Of a stretch of 64,000 bases of DNA, positions 14,839 through 23,523 are shown piece by piece. A program made the translations under genes and the position numbers. Position 1 is the first letter of the stretch; each line of letters begins with the position of its first letter. Origin of the DNA: JBFLYZ01 sp040756415. Lineage in GTDB: Bacteria; Bacteroidota; Bacteroidia; JADZBD01. The notes beneath the pieces were generated by a model that worked only from the letters and a program-made list of their open reading frames with translations, had not been told where the DNA came from and searched no databases. The DNA is taken from positions 1-64,000 of the forward strand of contig JBFLYZ010000003.1 in the NCBI GenBank assembly GCA_040756415.1, given 5' to 3'.

Positions 14839-17127
14839 ATGGTAAGGACCCTGACGGCCTACACGAACGGCAGAAGCGTACTGCTTATGCTGTTAACGGG
14901 CGTGGTATATTTTGTTTCCGCGCGACTGGGATTGCTGCTGGCCTTTGAGCATACCAATGCCACCCCGGTATGGCCTCCTTCGGGGATAGCGCTGGCGGCC
15001 ATGCTGCTCTTCGGGCATAGGGTCTGGCCGGGCATACTGCTGGGCGCGCTCCTGGCGAACATGTATGTTTTCCACTCTAACCAGGCAGCAGAACTGCCTG
15101 TAATAACCGCCATGTCGGCATTCATCAGCGTTGGCAATACGCTCGAGGCGGTTTGCGGCTGGTACCTTATCCGCAGGTACATACCGGGCAACCGGATATT
15201 CGTTCAAACAGGTCATACTTTCATCTTTATCCTTATCGTTCTCATTGCCTGCCTGGTCAGTTCGGCTGTGGGGCCCCTTGCGGTAAGCATGGCCCATGTC
15301 GTATCATGGGGTGATTATCCCCTGGTATGGTTCACCTGGTGGCTGGGCGATGTAACGGGAATGCTGGTGTTTGCGCCATTGCTGCTGGCCTGGTCGAAAC
15401 CCCTGCGATTTAACTGGTCATGGCGCAAGCGGGCCGAGGTAGCTGCCGCCTATTTATTGGTCCTGTGCATCGGATCGATTGTTTTCCTGTGCGATTCCTC
15501 CAGCGATCTCATGTTTGTGCAGCCTTACGTGCTGATATGCCTGCTTGTGCTGGCCGCATTCAGGCTGCCGCACCGCGAGCTGTTCACCTGCCTGCTGTTC
15601 ATATCCTTTATCACCGTATGGGGTACTATCCGCGATATGGGAGTTTTCGCATCCGTATCCCAACACGAGGGACTTGTGGCCGCACAGCTATTCGTTCTTA
15701 TCATGGCCATCACGATCCTTTCCGCCAAGGCCGCCATTGACGAGCGCAGGCATGCGGTCGATTCACTCACCGAAGCTCACCGCGAACTGCAGCGGCTGAT
15801 GGCCGAGCGCACCAACAACCTGGAGCTTTCAAGAAAAAGGCTGGCCGAGCAGCAAAGACGCATGGAGGATCTGCTTGCGGTCATGCTCAAGAACACCATT
15901 CTTGATTTTTCCGCCCGCGCGCCCGTAAGCGAGAAGGGTGACGAGCTGGATGCCCTGGCCGTAGGGCTCAATACCATGGCCGAAGAACTGGAATCCTACA
16001 TTACACGACTAAAAGACAGCGAAGAACGCTATCGGCTGGTAGTGGAGAACGTAAAAGATTATGCCATTTTCATGATCGACCCGCAAGGATACGTTCTTAC
16101 CTGGAATGAGGGAGCCCGGAACATTAAAGGCTATAGTGCCGAAGAGGTTATCGGCAGGCATTTCTCCCTGTTCTATACAAAAGAGGAGATCGAGCGCAAC
16201 GAGCCGGAGTATAATCTTAAAATGGCGATGAAGCATGGTCGCTTCGAGACAGAAAGCCTGCGGGTGAAAAAAGACGGCAGCCTGTTCTTTGCCGATATCG
16301 TTTATACGCCCTTATACGACAGCGCGGGCAACCTGGAGGGCTTTACAAAAATAACGCGCGATATCACCGAGAAAAAACGGGCCGAGGAAAAGATCATACG
16401 CCTGAACGTAGAGCTGGAACAGAACATCGCCCAGCTCGAAATGGCGAACAAAGAGCTGGAGTCCTTCTCTTACTCGGTGTCGCACGACCTTCGCGCACCG
16501 CTAAGGGCCATACACGGTTATACGAAGATATTATCCGAAGAACATAAGGCCAGCCTGAACGAAGACGCCAGGCGTATGATGGATTCGGTCATGGCCAATG
16601 CTGTGCGCATGGGAAAACTGATCGATGAGTTGCTGGCATTTTCGCGTCTTGGCCGGAAAGAACTGGTCAAGGAACGTATCGATATGGAAGCACTGGCGAA
16701 AGAAGCCCTGCGGGAGGTGAAGGAAGCCCGGCCGGAACATAAGGCCGATATCCGGATCGGCAAGCTAGCCCCCGCACATGCCGATCCGGCCCTGGTACGC
16801 CAGGTGCTGATCAATTTACTTTCGAATGCGGTCAAATTCAGCCATGCGGTAAGCAGCCCTGCCGTTGAAATAGGATCATACACCGAAAAAGGAGAGATCG
16901 TCTATTTTGTACGCGACAATGGCGTAGGTTTTGATATGAAGTATTACAATAAGCTTTTCGGGGTCTTTCAGCGGCTCCACGCAAGGGAAGAATTCGAGGG
17001 GACGGGGGTTGGACTCGCTATCGTAAAACGCATCATCACCCGGCATGGAGGGCGGATATGGGCCGAGTCGAAACCGGGAGAAGGTGCGGTATTTTATTTT
17101 ACCCTCCCTAATGGAAAAGCTGATTAA
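14839..17127 (+). CDS. MASE1-PAS sensor histidine kinase
   Basis: A 762-aa membrane sensor kinase. The N-terminal third is a MASE1 sensor with about eight membrane segments; 'HTNATPVWPPSGIALAAMLL' is its hallmark. Next come a coiled coil (about 300-345), a HAMP-like stretch (345-390) and a PAS domain (about 395-515, 'SEERYRLVVENVKDYAIFMI'). The HisKA box has phosphoacceptor His549 in SVSHDLRAP. The ATPase domain has the N box (LLSNAVKFS), G1 (DNGVGFD) and G2 (GTGVGLAI). It starts with ATG at 14839. The response regulator 73 bases downstream is the obvious partner. The signal is unknown. Confidence 0.92.
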   Translation: MVRTLTAYTNGRSVLLMLLTGVVYFVSARLGLLLAFEHTNATPVWPPSGIALAAMLLFGHRVWPGILLGALLANMYVFHSNQAAELPVITAMSAFISVGNTLEAVCGWYLIRRYIPGNRIFVQTGHTFIFILIVLIACLVSSAVGPLAVSMAHVVSWGDYPLVWFTWWLGDVTGMLVFAPLLLAWSKPLRFNWSWRKRAEVAAAYLLVLCIGSIVFLCDSSSDLMFVQPYVLICLLVLAAFRLPHRELFTCLLFISFITVWGTIRDMGVFASVSQHEGLVAAQLFVLIMAITILSAKAAIDERRHAVDSLTEAHRELQRLMAERTNNLELSRKRLAEQQRRMEDLLAVMLKNTILDFSARAPVSEKGDELDALAVGLNTMAEELESYITRLKDSEERYRLVVENVKDYAIFMIDPQGYVLTWNEGARNIKGYSAEEVIGRHFSLFYTKEEIERNEPEYNLKMAMKHGRFETESLRVKKDGSLFFADIVYTPLYDSAGNLEGFTKITRDITEKKRAEEKIIRLNVELEQNIAQLEMANKELESFSYSVSHDLRAPLRAIHGYTKILSEEHKASLNEDARRMMDSVMANAVRMGKLIDELLAFSRLGRKELVKERIDMEALAKEALREVKEARPEHKADIRIGKLAPAHADPALVRQVLINLLSNAVKFSHAVSSPAVEIGSYTEKGEIVYFVRDNGVGFDMKYYNKLFGVFQRLHAREEFEGTGVGLAIVKRIITRHGGRIWAESKPGEGAVFYFTLPNGKAD

Positions 17128-17155
17128 GGGTATACAATAGATAATTCGGATTTAA

Positions 17156-17163
17156 TATCTTTG
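17156..17163 (+). promoter_or_regulatory. -7 box TATCTTTG of the response regulator
   Basis: An exact TAnnTTTG match lies in the gap between the kinase and the response regulator, 38 bases before the ATG at 17201. It suggests that the regulator and DinB genes can be transcribed apart from the kinase. Confidence 0.5.
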
Positions 17164-17200
17164 GGCGCAACGGTATCTGCTCCGGCCAAAAAAACACACA

Positions 17201-17611
17201 ATGAAGGAATTTGAGATCATATTAGTGGACGATTCTCCCGAAGACACCGATCTCGCCCTGCGCGAGCTGCGTAAATGCAACCTGGTGAACTCGATCCGTA
17301 CATTCGAGAACGGGCAGCAAGCTTACGACTTTATTATGGAACATGCCACAGACGGTATTCCGCGCATGGTGCTGCTCGACCTCAACATGCCCGTGATGGA
17401 CGGCCTCGAGTTCATTCAGCGGATCAAGGCTGACGAAAAGACCAAGGGAATTCCCATCGCTGTGCTCACCTCCACCACCGAGCTTCCCGATATCAAGGAG
17501 AGCCTTCGCATGGGGGTGAAATCCTATATTCCCAAGCCCATAGTTATCGAGGATGTGGTGAAGATAGCCGTGGATATGGGTTACCATATCCAGATCGTCA
17601 GAAAAGATTGA
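17201..17611 (+). CDS. Single-domain response regulator (Rcp1-like)
   Basis: A 136-aa stand-alone receiver domain with no output domain. The acidic pocket is Asp10-Asp11, the phosphoacceptor is Asp60 in VLLDLNMP, and the conserved Thr90 and Lys112 (PKP) are present. The 'DSPEDTDLALREL' opening is typical of Rcp1-like regulators that pair with bacteriophytochrome-type kinases. It probably takes phosphate from the kinase just upstream and acts by protein contact. The DinB-fold gene starts 4 bases after its stop. Confidence 0.93.
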   Translation: MKEFEIILVDDSPEDTDLALRELRKCNLVNSIRTFENGQQAYDFIMEHATDGIPRMVLLDLNMPVMDGLEFIQRIKADEKTKGIPIAVLTSTTELPDIKESLRMGVKSYIPKPIVIEDVVKIAVDMGYHIQIVRKD

Positions 17612-17614
17612 CCC

Positions 17615-18124
17615 ATGCAGCATGCTGAACTGATAGGGCAATTGGCCCAGAACCGGGATGTCTTCAGCGCGCTCTTCACGGGCGTAACGGCCCACCAGGT
17701 ATCCTGGAAGCCGGCAGCCGATAAGTGGAGCCTGCTGGAAGTGCTGTGCCACCTGTACGATGAGGAACGCGAGGATTTCCGCGCCCGGCTGAAGCATACC
17801 CTTGAAACGCCAAACGAACCCTTGCCCAAGATCGATCCGCAGGGATGGGTAAAGGAGCGGGGTTATGCCTCACGTGATTTCGGCAAGACCCTTTACCTTT
17901 TTCTTCATGAACGAGATGAATCCGTTAAATGGCTGAAAGGCCTGGAGAATCCTTCATGGGCCAATGCCTACCAGCATCCTAAGTTCGGGCCCATGAGCGC
18001 GGAGATGTTCCTCGCCAACTGGCTGGCGCACGATTACCTGCACTTCAGGCAGATCACCCGGCTGAAATACGATTACCTGCGCGCACATACTACGGTGCGC
18101 TACGATTACGCTGGCGACTGGTGA
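17615..18124 (+). CDS. DinB-fold (DinB_2) protein
   Basis: A 169-aa four-helix-bundle protein of the DinB/YfiT-like family. The pattern 'HQVSWKPAADKWSLLEVLCH' then 'WLAHDYLHFRQITRLKYDYL' supplies the three histidines usually used to bind a metal (near residues 49, 131 and 135). Members include thiol-dependent transferases and proteins of unknown role. The gap to the response regulator is only 3 bases, so co-expression is near certain. What it does in this signalling run is unknown. Confidence 0.85.
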   Translation: MQHAELIGQLAQNRDVFSALFTGVTAHQVSWKPAADKWSLLEVLCHLYDEEREDFRARLKHTLETPNEPLPKIDPQGWVKERGYASRDFGKTLYLFLHERDESVKWLKGLENPSWANAYQHPKFGPMSAEMFLANWLAHDYLHFRQITRLKYDYLRAHTTVRYDYAGDW

Positions 18125-18151
18125 GCTGCCTGCTTCAGGCACGCTGCGGCT

Positions 18152-19261
18152 TCAATACCTGCCTATAAGCACGATGTGCCCATAGCCGGCCAGGCGGCCA
18201 TTATCGGTGAAGATCACCTCTCCATTCATTTCCAGAACGGTCTCGATCACGTCATCCACCGCGTCAGGCACTTTCTTGTGTTTATGCTTCGGGGGCCGCA
18301 ACAGCAATTTGTATTCATCCCCGGCTATGAAGCCCGGTTTCCTGTAATCGCGCTCCACAACCAGGATATGTCCCCTGCCCTCTTTCGCATCGCGCCACAC
18401 ATCGCGTATACCCATAGCCATATTCCTGAACCCGGGCAGTTCCCTGAGGGAAGCTATAATGCGTTCCTGTTGCCTTAGCTTGTGGGCCCTTACCGCTTTC
18501 CAGGCGCGAAGAGCCAGCTCGTGCGGCAGCCGGTCGTAATTGCCCTTTATCCCGGCAATAATGCTGTCGCTGTGCCCGCTGGTATCTGCAAAGTTGCTCA
18601 TGTCTTTTTCCGGGCCGGCAATGACCAGGGGCATGTGGTCGAGGTAGCGGTCAAGGCTCTTGTCCAGCTCATTATAGAACTGCCCGGCACGAACAGCTTT
18701 GGTCGCTGATTTATCCTTCTCGAACTGCTTCAGCGCTGAGCTGAACGAGCTGGCCCTAGACGGATAACTGTATTCATAATCATCTTCATAATAAGCCGGA
18801 AAGCTACGGTCGCGCACCTCGGCCAGCTCTTGGCCTTTGCCGCGGAACAGGTGCGCCTCGTTCCGGCTGATAGAAAGGACCAGGTAATCGCGCAGGAACG
18901 TCTCCTTGTACACCACATCCCGGGTCTCGAACGAGTCGGAAGCGGTGATTTTGGCTCTGACGGGGAAAGGGAACAGCACCATCTGCGCGATGTTCCTGGA
19001 CACGAACAGTCCTGCCCCGCCCCAGCCTTCCCCAAAAGGTATTCGCTCATACAGGCGCCATAGCCGGCTGCCGAGCTCATCCGCAAGGCTTCTGAACCGC
19101 AGGTCGAGCAGGATGCGGGCATTGTCCAAAGCATGCCGGGCCGCCAGCCGGTCGGCTTTCTGCTGCGTGGTATCGGTATGTAAAGGGATGATCACCGAAA
19201 CGCACAGGTTTCCTTTTTCGGCAAACAGCCTGCGGAGTTCTGCGCTCACTTTTTTCTTCAT
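18152..19261 (-). CDS. Bacterial archaeo-eukaryotic release factor (baeRF) family protein
   Basis: A 369-aa cytosolic protein resembling the bacterial eRF1-like families (baeRF). The opening 'CVSVIIPLHTDTTQQKADRL' followed by a helical segment, the central 'LVLSISRNEAHLFRGKGQEL' strand pair and the C-terminal eL30-like part ('HILVVERDYRKPGF', 'GEVIFTDNGRLAGYGHIVLI') follow that domain order. I see no GGQ tripeptide, so peptide release like eRF1 is unlikely. Families of this kind are linked to ribosome biology or rescue. A near -7 box (TAAATTCG) lies upstream. Family call rests on pattern memory. Confidence 0.7.
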   Translation of the reverse strand: MKKKVSAELRRLFAEKGNLCVSVIIPLHTDTTQQKADRLAARHALDNARILLDLRFRSLADELGSRLWRLYERIPFGEGWGGAGLFVSRNIAQMVLFPFPVRAKITASDSFETRDVVYKETFLRDYLVLSISRNEAHLFRGKGQELAEVRDRSFPAYYEDDYEYSYPSRASSFSSALKQFEKDKSATKAVRAGQFYNELDKSLDRYLDHMPLVIAGPEKDMSNFADTSGHSDSIIAGIKGNYDRLPHELALRAWKAVRAHKLRQQERIIASLRELPGFRNMAMGIRDVWRDAKEGRGHILVVERDYRKPGFIAGDEYKLLLRPPKHKHKKVPDAVDDVIETVLEMNGEVIFTDNGRLAGYGHIVLIGRY

Positions 19262-19422
19262 AACTTCTCTTTTGCACGAATTTACCCAGAAGTGCAGGTA
19301 CTGTCAAGGGGCACGCCCACCACATATCGGTGAAATCCGCTATATTCGCGTTCAGCCGTATTACCGGATCATTCAAAAGTCCGCTCTGATCTATGGCCGT
19401 ACCTATCCAAACACCCATCGCC

Positions 19423-20907
19423 ATGAAAAAAACCTTACTCATTTTCGCTTTTGCGGCAACAGGCGCTGTTCACTCGCGCGCCACCGTTTTTACCGTTAAT
19501 TCCCTTGCCAATACCAACACCGGCACGGGCACCAGCGGCACCCTGTACTATTGCATCAGCCAGGCCAATATGGCTACCGGCCCGCATACCATCAATTTCA
19601 GCGTGGCCGGCACCATTTCCGTGAACGCTGCTTTGCCTACGCTTATACAAGCCATTACGATCGATGCCACCACCGCCCCGGGTTACACCAATACGCCCGT
19701 GGTGATGCTTGACGGCAGCACGCTTCTCAACGGCAACGGGCTGGTGATCACTTCGCCCGATTGCAGGATATACGGGCTCGATATCAATAGCTTTCCTTAC
19801 AGGGGCATACATGTGAACGGGGATGCGGCCGACAATTTCGAGATCGGTGCGCTGGGCAAGGGCAACGTGGTGCGTAACAGTGGCTATTACGGCATACAGA
19901 TCACGGGCGCTGATAACGGTAAGATCGTTGATAACAAGATAGGCACCGATCCTGCCGGCATGAGCTGCGCGGCCAACCTGTACGATGGCATTGACCTGAA
20001 CACGGGCGCCAATAATGACTCGATACTGCATAACCAGATATCCTGCAATGGCTATAACGGCATACAGATAGGAGGCTCGAACAACAACGTGGTGCAGGGC
20101 AATATGGTAGGTCCGCTTATCGGGAACTGTACGGGCAGCGGATACCGCGGTATCGATATAGAAGGCGGCTCGACCGGCAATAAGATCGGAGGCTCCAATT
20201 TTTCAGAATGGAATAAAATAGCCGGTAATATCTACTGGGGTATAGAAGTAAAAGGCACCGGCACCATCAATAACCTGATCAGCGGCAACAGCTATTCCTG
20301 TAACGCTTATGACGCCATCGATGTGAATACAGGCGGAAATAATAATATCGCGCCTCCGGTGATCTCGTCTGCCAATGCCACAACCATATCGGGAACTGCC
20401 CTGCCTAACGCGGTGATCGAAGTGTTCAAGGCGCAGAACACCAATCCCACGCTCTGCCCCACCCTGCCGGCCAACCAGGGAACAGATTACCTGGGCTCTG
20501 TTACGGCCGATGGAGCGGGCAACTGGACCATGAGCGGAAGCTTCAGCGGTTGCGTAACGGCAACACAGCGCGATGCGGGCAACAACTCTTCCGCTTTTTC
20601 GGCATCGGTGAGCACCGGTGTGGGCGGTACATTGACCAATTCCTGCAGCGGTAATGTAATCATCACGCTGGTGCATGCTCACCCTGAGAGCCGCTTGTTC
20701 TCATTGTATCCCAATCCATCCAGCGGCATGCTGCACGTAGAAACGGCCGAAAAAATCGAGCTGCTGCTATTGAACGCGCTGGGAGAAGAATTGCAGCGAT
20801 GGGAATTAAACCCCGGGAAGAACCAGCTTGATCTTTCCAGCGTGGATGCCGGCATGTATTTTCTGCAGTCCGGAGGATCCATGCAGCAAATCATCATTAC
20901 CCGGTAA
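19423..20907 (+). CDS. Right-handed beta-helix protein with T9SS sorting domain
   Basis: A 494-aa secreted protein. After a signal peptide (MKKTLLIFAFAATGAVHSRA) comes a parallel beta-helix region (about 20-310) with repeated 'G(Y)NGIQI', 'IVDNKIGTD', 'NVVQGNMVG' turns, typical of pectate-lyase-like folds. A bacterial Ig-like segment follows (about 310-400). The end is a T9SS type A sorting domain (LYPNPSSGMLHVE ... DAGMYFLQ ... QQIIITR). Catalytic residues are not evident; it may bind or cleave polysaccharides. The ATG at 19423 starts the signal peptide; the longer frame from 19393 does not. Confidence 0.85.
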   Translation: MKKTLLIFAFAATGAVHSRATVFTVNSLANTNTGTGTSGTLYYCISQANMATGPHTINFSVAGTISVNAALPTLIQAITIDATTAPGYTNTPVVMLDGSTLLNGNGLVITSPDCRIYGLDINSFPYRGIHVNGDAADNFEIGALGKGNVVRNSGYYGIQITGADNGKIVDNKIGTDPAGMSCAANLYDGIDLNTGANNDSILHNQISCNGYNGIQIGGSNNNVVQGNMVGPLIGNCTGSGYRGIDIEGGSTGNKIGGSNFSEWNKIAGNIYWGIEVKGTGTINNLISGNSYSCNAYDAIDVNTGGNNNIAPPVISSANATTISGTALPNAVIEVFKAQNTNPTLCPTLPANQGTDYLGSVTADGAGNWTMSGSFSGCVTATQRDAGNNSSAFSASVSTGVGGTLTNSCSGNVIITLVHAHPESRLFSLYPNPSSGMLHVETAEKIELLLLNALGEELQRWELNPGKNQLDLSSVDAGMYFLQSGGSMQQIIITR

Positions 20908-20920
20908 GGCCGGAGCAATT

Positions 20921-21400
20921 ATGCCGGAAATCCGGATATTGACTTCCGCTGATTCAGCGCTGGGAGCGGATATCCATCGCGTTATGCTCCTGTCCTTTGA
21001 AGTTTTCAGAAAGGATTACACTCCCGGCTCTTTCAGCGCAACGGTATTGTCGCCAGAACTTATCGCGGACCGGATACGGAAAGGTGAAGCAACCGTGATG
21101 GCGGCCTTTGAAGGAAAGCAACTGGTGGGTACTGCGGCTCTGAAGGAGGCAGAAGGCAATTCCTTTTACCTGTGTACCATGGGCGCAGATCCGGCCTGGC
21201 ATGGCAGGGGCATCGGTTACGCTTTGCTTAAAAAGGCGGAAAAGCTGGCCCTGGAACGCAAGAAAGATTTTATCGGCCTGGAGACCAATCGCGTGCTGAC
21301 AAGGGCAATAGCGCTGTACAAAAAGTTCGGTTTCAGGGAAACGGGAAGGAGCAGGGACTTTTTCGGTGTGACGATCTTCGAAATGCGCAAGGACCTCTAG
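20921..21400 (+). CDS. GNAT family N-acetyltransferase
   Basis: A 159-aa acetyltransferase. Motif A is 'GADPAWHGRGIGYALLKKAE', which binds acetyl-CoA, and the C-terminal 'ALYKKFGFRETGR' is typical. The acceptor is unknown. The frame is open from 20828, inside the previous gene, but homology begins at MPEIRIL (20921), which also has a free upstream region. It converges on the peptide transporter gene and overlaps its stop by 4 bases. Confidence 0.9.
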   Translation: MPEIRILTSADSALGADIHRVMLLSFEVFRKDYTPGSFSATVLSPELIADRIRKGEATVMAAFEGKQLVGTAALKEAEGNSFYLCTMGADPAWHGRGIGYALLKKAEKLALERKKDFIGLETNRVLTRAIALYKKFGFRETGRSRDFFGVTIFEMRKDL

Positions 21401-23073
21401 GCTCCATGCTCTTTCACGATCCTGTTCAGCCATTTCAGCATCAGCAGGATCACCAGCGTGGTGGCCAGCACCAGGATAAAGTTGACCAGGAAGAAATTGG
21501 CCTTATGCTCATAGCCGTCCCAGAGCGAAGCCAGCACACCGCTCATTTTATTTCCGATTGAGGTGGAAAGGAACCAGCCTCCCATCATAAGGGCTGTAAG
21601 CCGCGGAGGGCTTAACTTCGAAACCAGCGAAAGGGCCATTGGGCTAAGGCAGAGCTCACCCACCGTGATCACGCCATAGGCCCCTATCAGCCACCACATC
21701 GAGCTTTTCTCCAGCCCGTTGTGGCAGGAATAGGTAGCCCATACCATTACCAGCGTAGAGAGGGCAGTGATCAGGAAGCCGTAGAATATCTTCCAGGGAG
21801 TTGAAGGCTCCCTGCTCCTTTTTTTCAGAAAAGCGAAGAACCAAACCACCGGGAAGGTCAGCACCACCACCCAGAACGGGTTGACGGATTGGAACAGCTC
21901 GGTGGATACCAGCTTCACGCTTTCGCCTTCGGGAGGGCGTTTTTCCTGAGGAAGGTTTTTAAAATAAAGCGGGTAATTATATTCCTTGACCGGCTTCCCC
22001 CCTGCATCGCGCTCGATGCGGAATTGCTCATCCGCCTTCGGCACCGAGTCCTTCGAGTAGTTTATCTCCTGCACCATGCCCAGCACCCTGGCGGGCTTCA
22101 CCAGGGCCTCGGGTATTTCACGGTCGGTATATTTATCTGCCCAGGTAGTAAGGGCCGTTCCGTTCTGCTTAAAGATGGCCCAGAACACGATAGCCACCGC
22201 AAAAACGGCCAGAAGGGCCGCAATGGGCCTGCGGTCTTCCGCGCTGGAGCGCAGCAACAGCGAAACGTAGAACCCGGCAACCGGCAATGCGCCAAAGATG
22301 AATGCATCCGTGCTGTCGCTGCCGAATATATTGCCGGGCAGGATCCATCCCACATACCCGGCCACTAAAGCAGGCAGCAGCACAATACCAAATATTTTCG
22401 AAAGCGAGGCGTCCTCGGGCTTGGTGGGCTTGCGCACATCGGCATGCTTATAATGCTTCTGCCCCATCCAGAAAATGATCACCCCGATGAACATGCCTAT
22501 GCCGGCAGCCATAAAGGCGTGCCCCCAGCTAAAGGTATTGCGCAGGTAGGCCCCGAAAAAATTGCATATGAAGGCGCCTATGTTGATGCCCATATAGAAA
22601 ATATTGTAGCCCGCGTCTTTGAGCGCGATATAACGGTCTTCGTTATATACATTGCCGAGTATGGTAGAAATGTTTGGCTTGAAAAATCCATTGCCGATTA
22701 TGATGAGTATCTGGGAAACATAGAATGCGGTCATGCCGGGCAGGGCCAGCCCGCAATAGCCTATGCCCATTAATATGCCGCCTAGGGTGATGGACCAGCG
22801 ATAGCCCAGCACGCGGTCGGCCAGCAGGCCGCCAATAAAGGGAGTCAGATATACCAGGGCGATAAAGGTGCCGAAGATATCCGATGCGGTTTTCGTGTCC
22901 AGTCCCATGCCGCCCTTTTCCGTATCGGTCATATACAGGAAGAAAATGCCCAGCATGAGGTAGAAGCCGAAACGCTCCCACATTTCGGAAAGGAAAAGAT
23001 AAGGAAGGGCCTTAGGGTGCCTTCCGGTGTTCCCGGCCGATGATCCGGCTGATTGGTCGAGGGGTTTGCTCAT
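21397..23073 (-). CDS. POT family proton-coupled oligopeptide transporter
   Basis: A 558-aa inner-membrane transporter of the POT/PTR2 family (major facilitator fold). 'SEMWERFGFYLMLGIFFLYM' holds the ExxERF motif for proton coupling; 'GGLLADRVLGYRWSI' is the PTR2 signature. It takes up di- and tripeptides with protons. A hydrophilic insert of about 90 residues (about 325-410) sits between two membrane segments. I chose the ATG at 23073; a TTG at 23085 lies inside the promoter box. A binding protein for longer peptides is also encoded (11.5-13.1 kb), but no link is proven. Confidence 0.93.
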   Translation of the reverse strand: MSKPLDQSAGSSAGNTGRHPKALPYLFLSEMWERFGFYLMLGIFFLYMTDTEKGGMGLDTKTASDIFGTFIALVYLTPFIGGLLADRVLGYRWSITLGGILMGIGYCGLALPGMTAFYVSQILIIIGNGFFKPNISTILGNVYNEDRYIALKDAGYNIFYMGINIGAFICNFFGAYLRNTFSWGHAFMAAGIGMFIGVIIFWMGQKHYKHADVRKPTKPEDASLSKIFGIVLLPALVAGYVGWILPGNIFGSDSTDAFIFGALPVAGFYVSLLLRSSAEDRRPIAALLAVFAVAIVFWAIFKQNGTALTTWADKYTDREIPEALVKPARVLGMVQEINYSKDSVPKADEQFRIERDAGGKPVKEYNYPLYFKNLPQEKRPPEGESVKLVSTELFQSVNPFWVVVLTFPVVWFFAFLKKRSREPSTPWKIFYGFLITALSTLVMVWATYSCHNGLEKSSMWWLIGAYGVITVGELCLSPMALSLVSKLSPPRLTALMMGGWFLSTSIGNKMSGVLASLWDGYEHKANFFLVNFILVLATTLVILLMLKWLNRIVKEHGA

Positions 23074-23082
23074 AGGCCGTTT

Positions 23083-23090
23083 CAAATATA
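23083..23090 (-). promoter_or_regulatory. -7 box of the POT transporter gene
   Basis: The minus strand reads TATATTTG, an exact -7 match, only 9 bases before the ATG at 23073. It rules out the upstream TTG start and predicts a very short leader. Confidence 0.55.
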
Positions 23091-23103
23091 GGAAAATGAA
23101 AGC

Positions 23104-23523
23104 TCAATACAGCTTTACCCTGTATTTGCCGGCCATTTTCCGGATATGCTCGTCAGGTATCCCGTGCGCGTTTTTCCCGCCATGATAATTCTCGACAGTA
23201 AGCACATGCACGCGGTACGCGAACTCAGCGGCCAGTTTAAAATAGGGTTCCATTTCCCAGTCCATGGTAAAGGTGTTGTCGAGGAATATCTTCTCCTCTT
23301 CCCTGCTCATGGCCTCGCGGGTCCTCTCCTGGCACTGCTTATAGGCGAGATGGTTCTTATCGAACTCGAATTTATATTCTCCTGAATCCGCATCGGTAAA
23401 ATAATCGTCAACCGAAAGCACAGGGTAACGCCCGTTCTCGCTGAGCGTTTTTGCCAGCGTGGTCTTTCCGCTGCCTGGCAGGCCGCGGAGCAGGATCAGG
23501 CATTTAGTGAGGAATGGGCTCAG
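23104..23523 (-). CDS. P-loop NTPase/kinase-like protein, start uncertain
   Basis: About 139 aa if read from a CTG at 23523. The Walker A motif GLPGSGKTT lies at about 23480-23454, followed by 'VLSVDDYF', the pattern of AAA_33/polynucleotide-kinase-like P-loop proteins (NEDD4BP2-like). A GTG at 23421 is in frame but would cut off the P-loop, so it cannot be the real start. No ATG, GTG or TTG lies upstream in this frame after the last stop. Either a CTG starts translation, overlapping the upstream stop as CTGA, or one base was gained next to the out-of-frame ATG at 23503; removing it gives a start MLILLRGLPGSGK. Confidence 0.65.
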   Translation of the reverse strand: MSPFLTKCLILLRGLPGSGKTTLAKTLSENGRYPVLSVDDYFTDADSGEYKFEFDKNHLAYKQCQERTREAMSREEEKIFLDNTFTMDWEMEPYFKLAAEFAYRVHVLTVENYHGGKNAHGIPDEHIRKMAGKYRVKLY

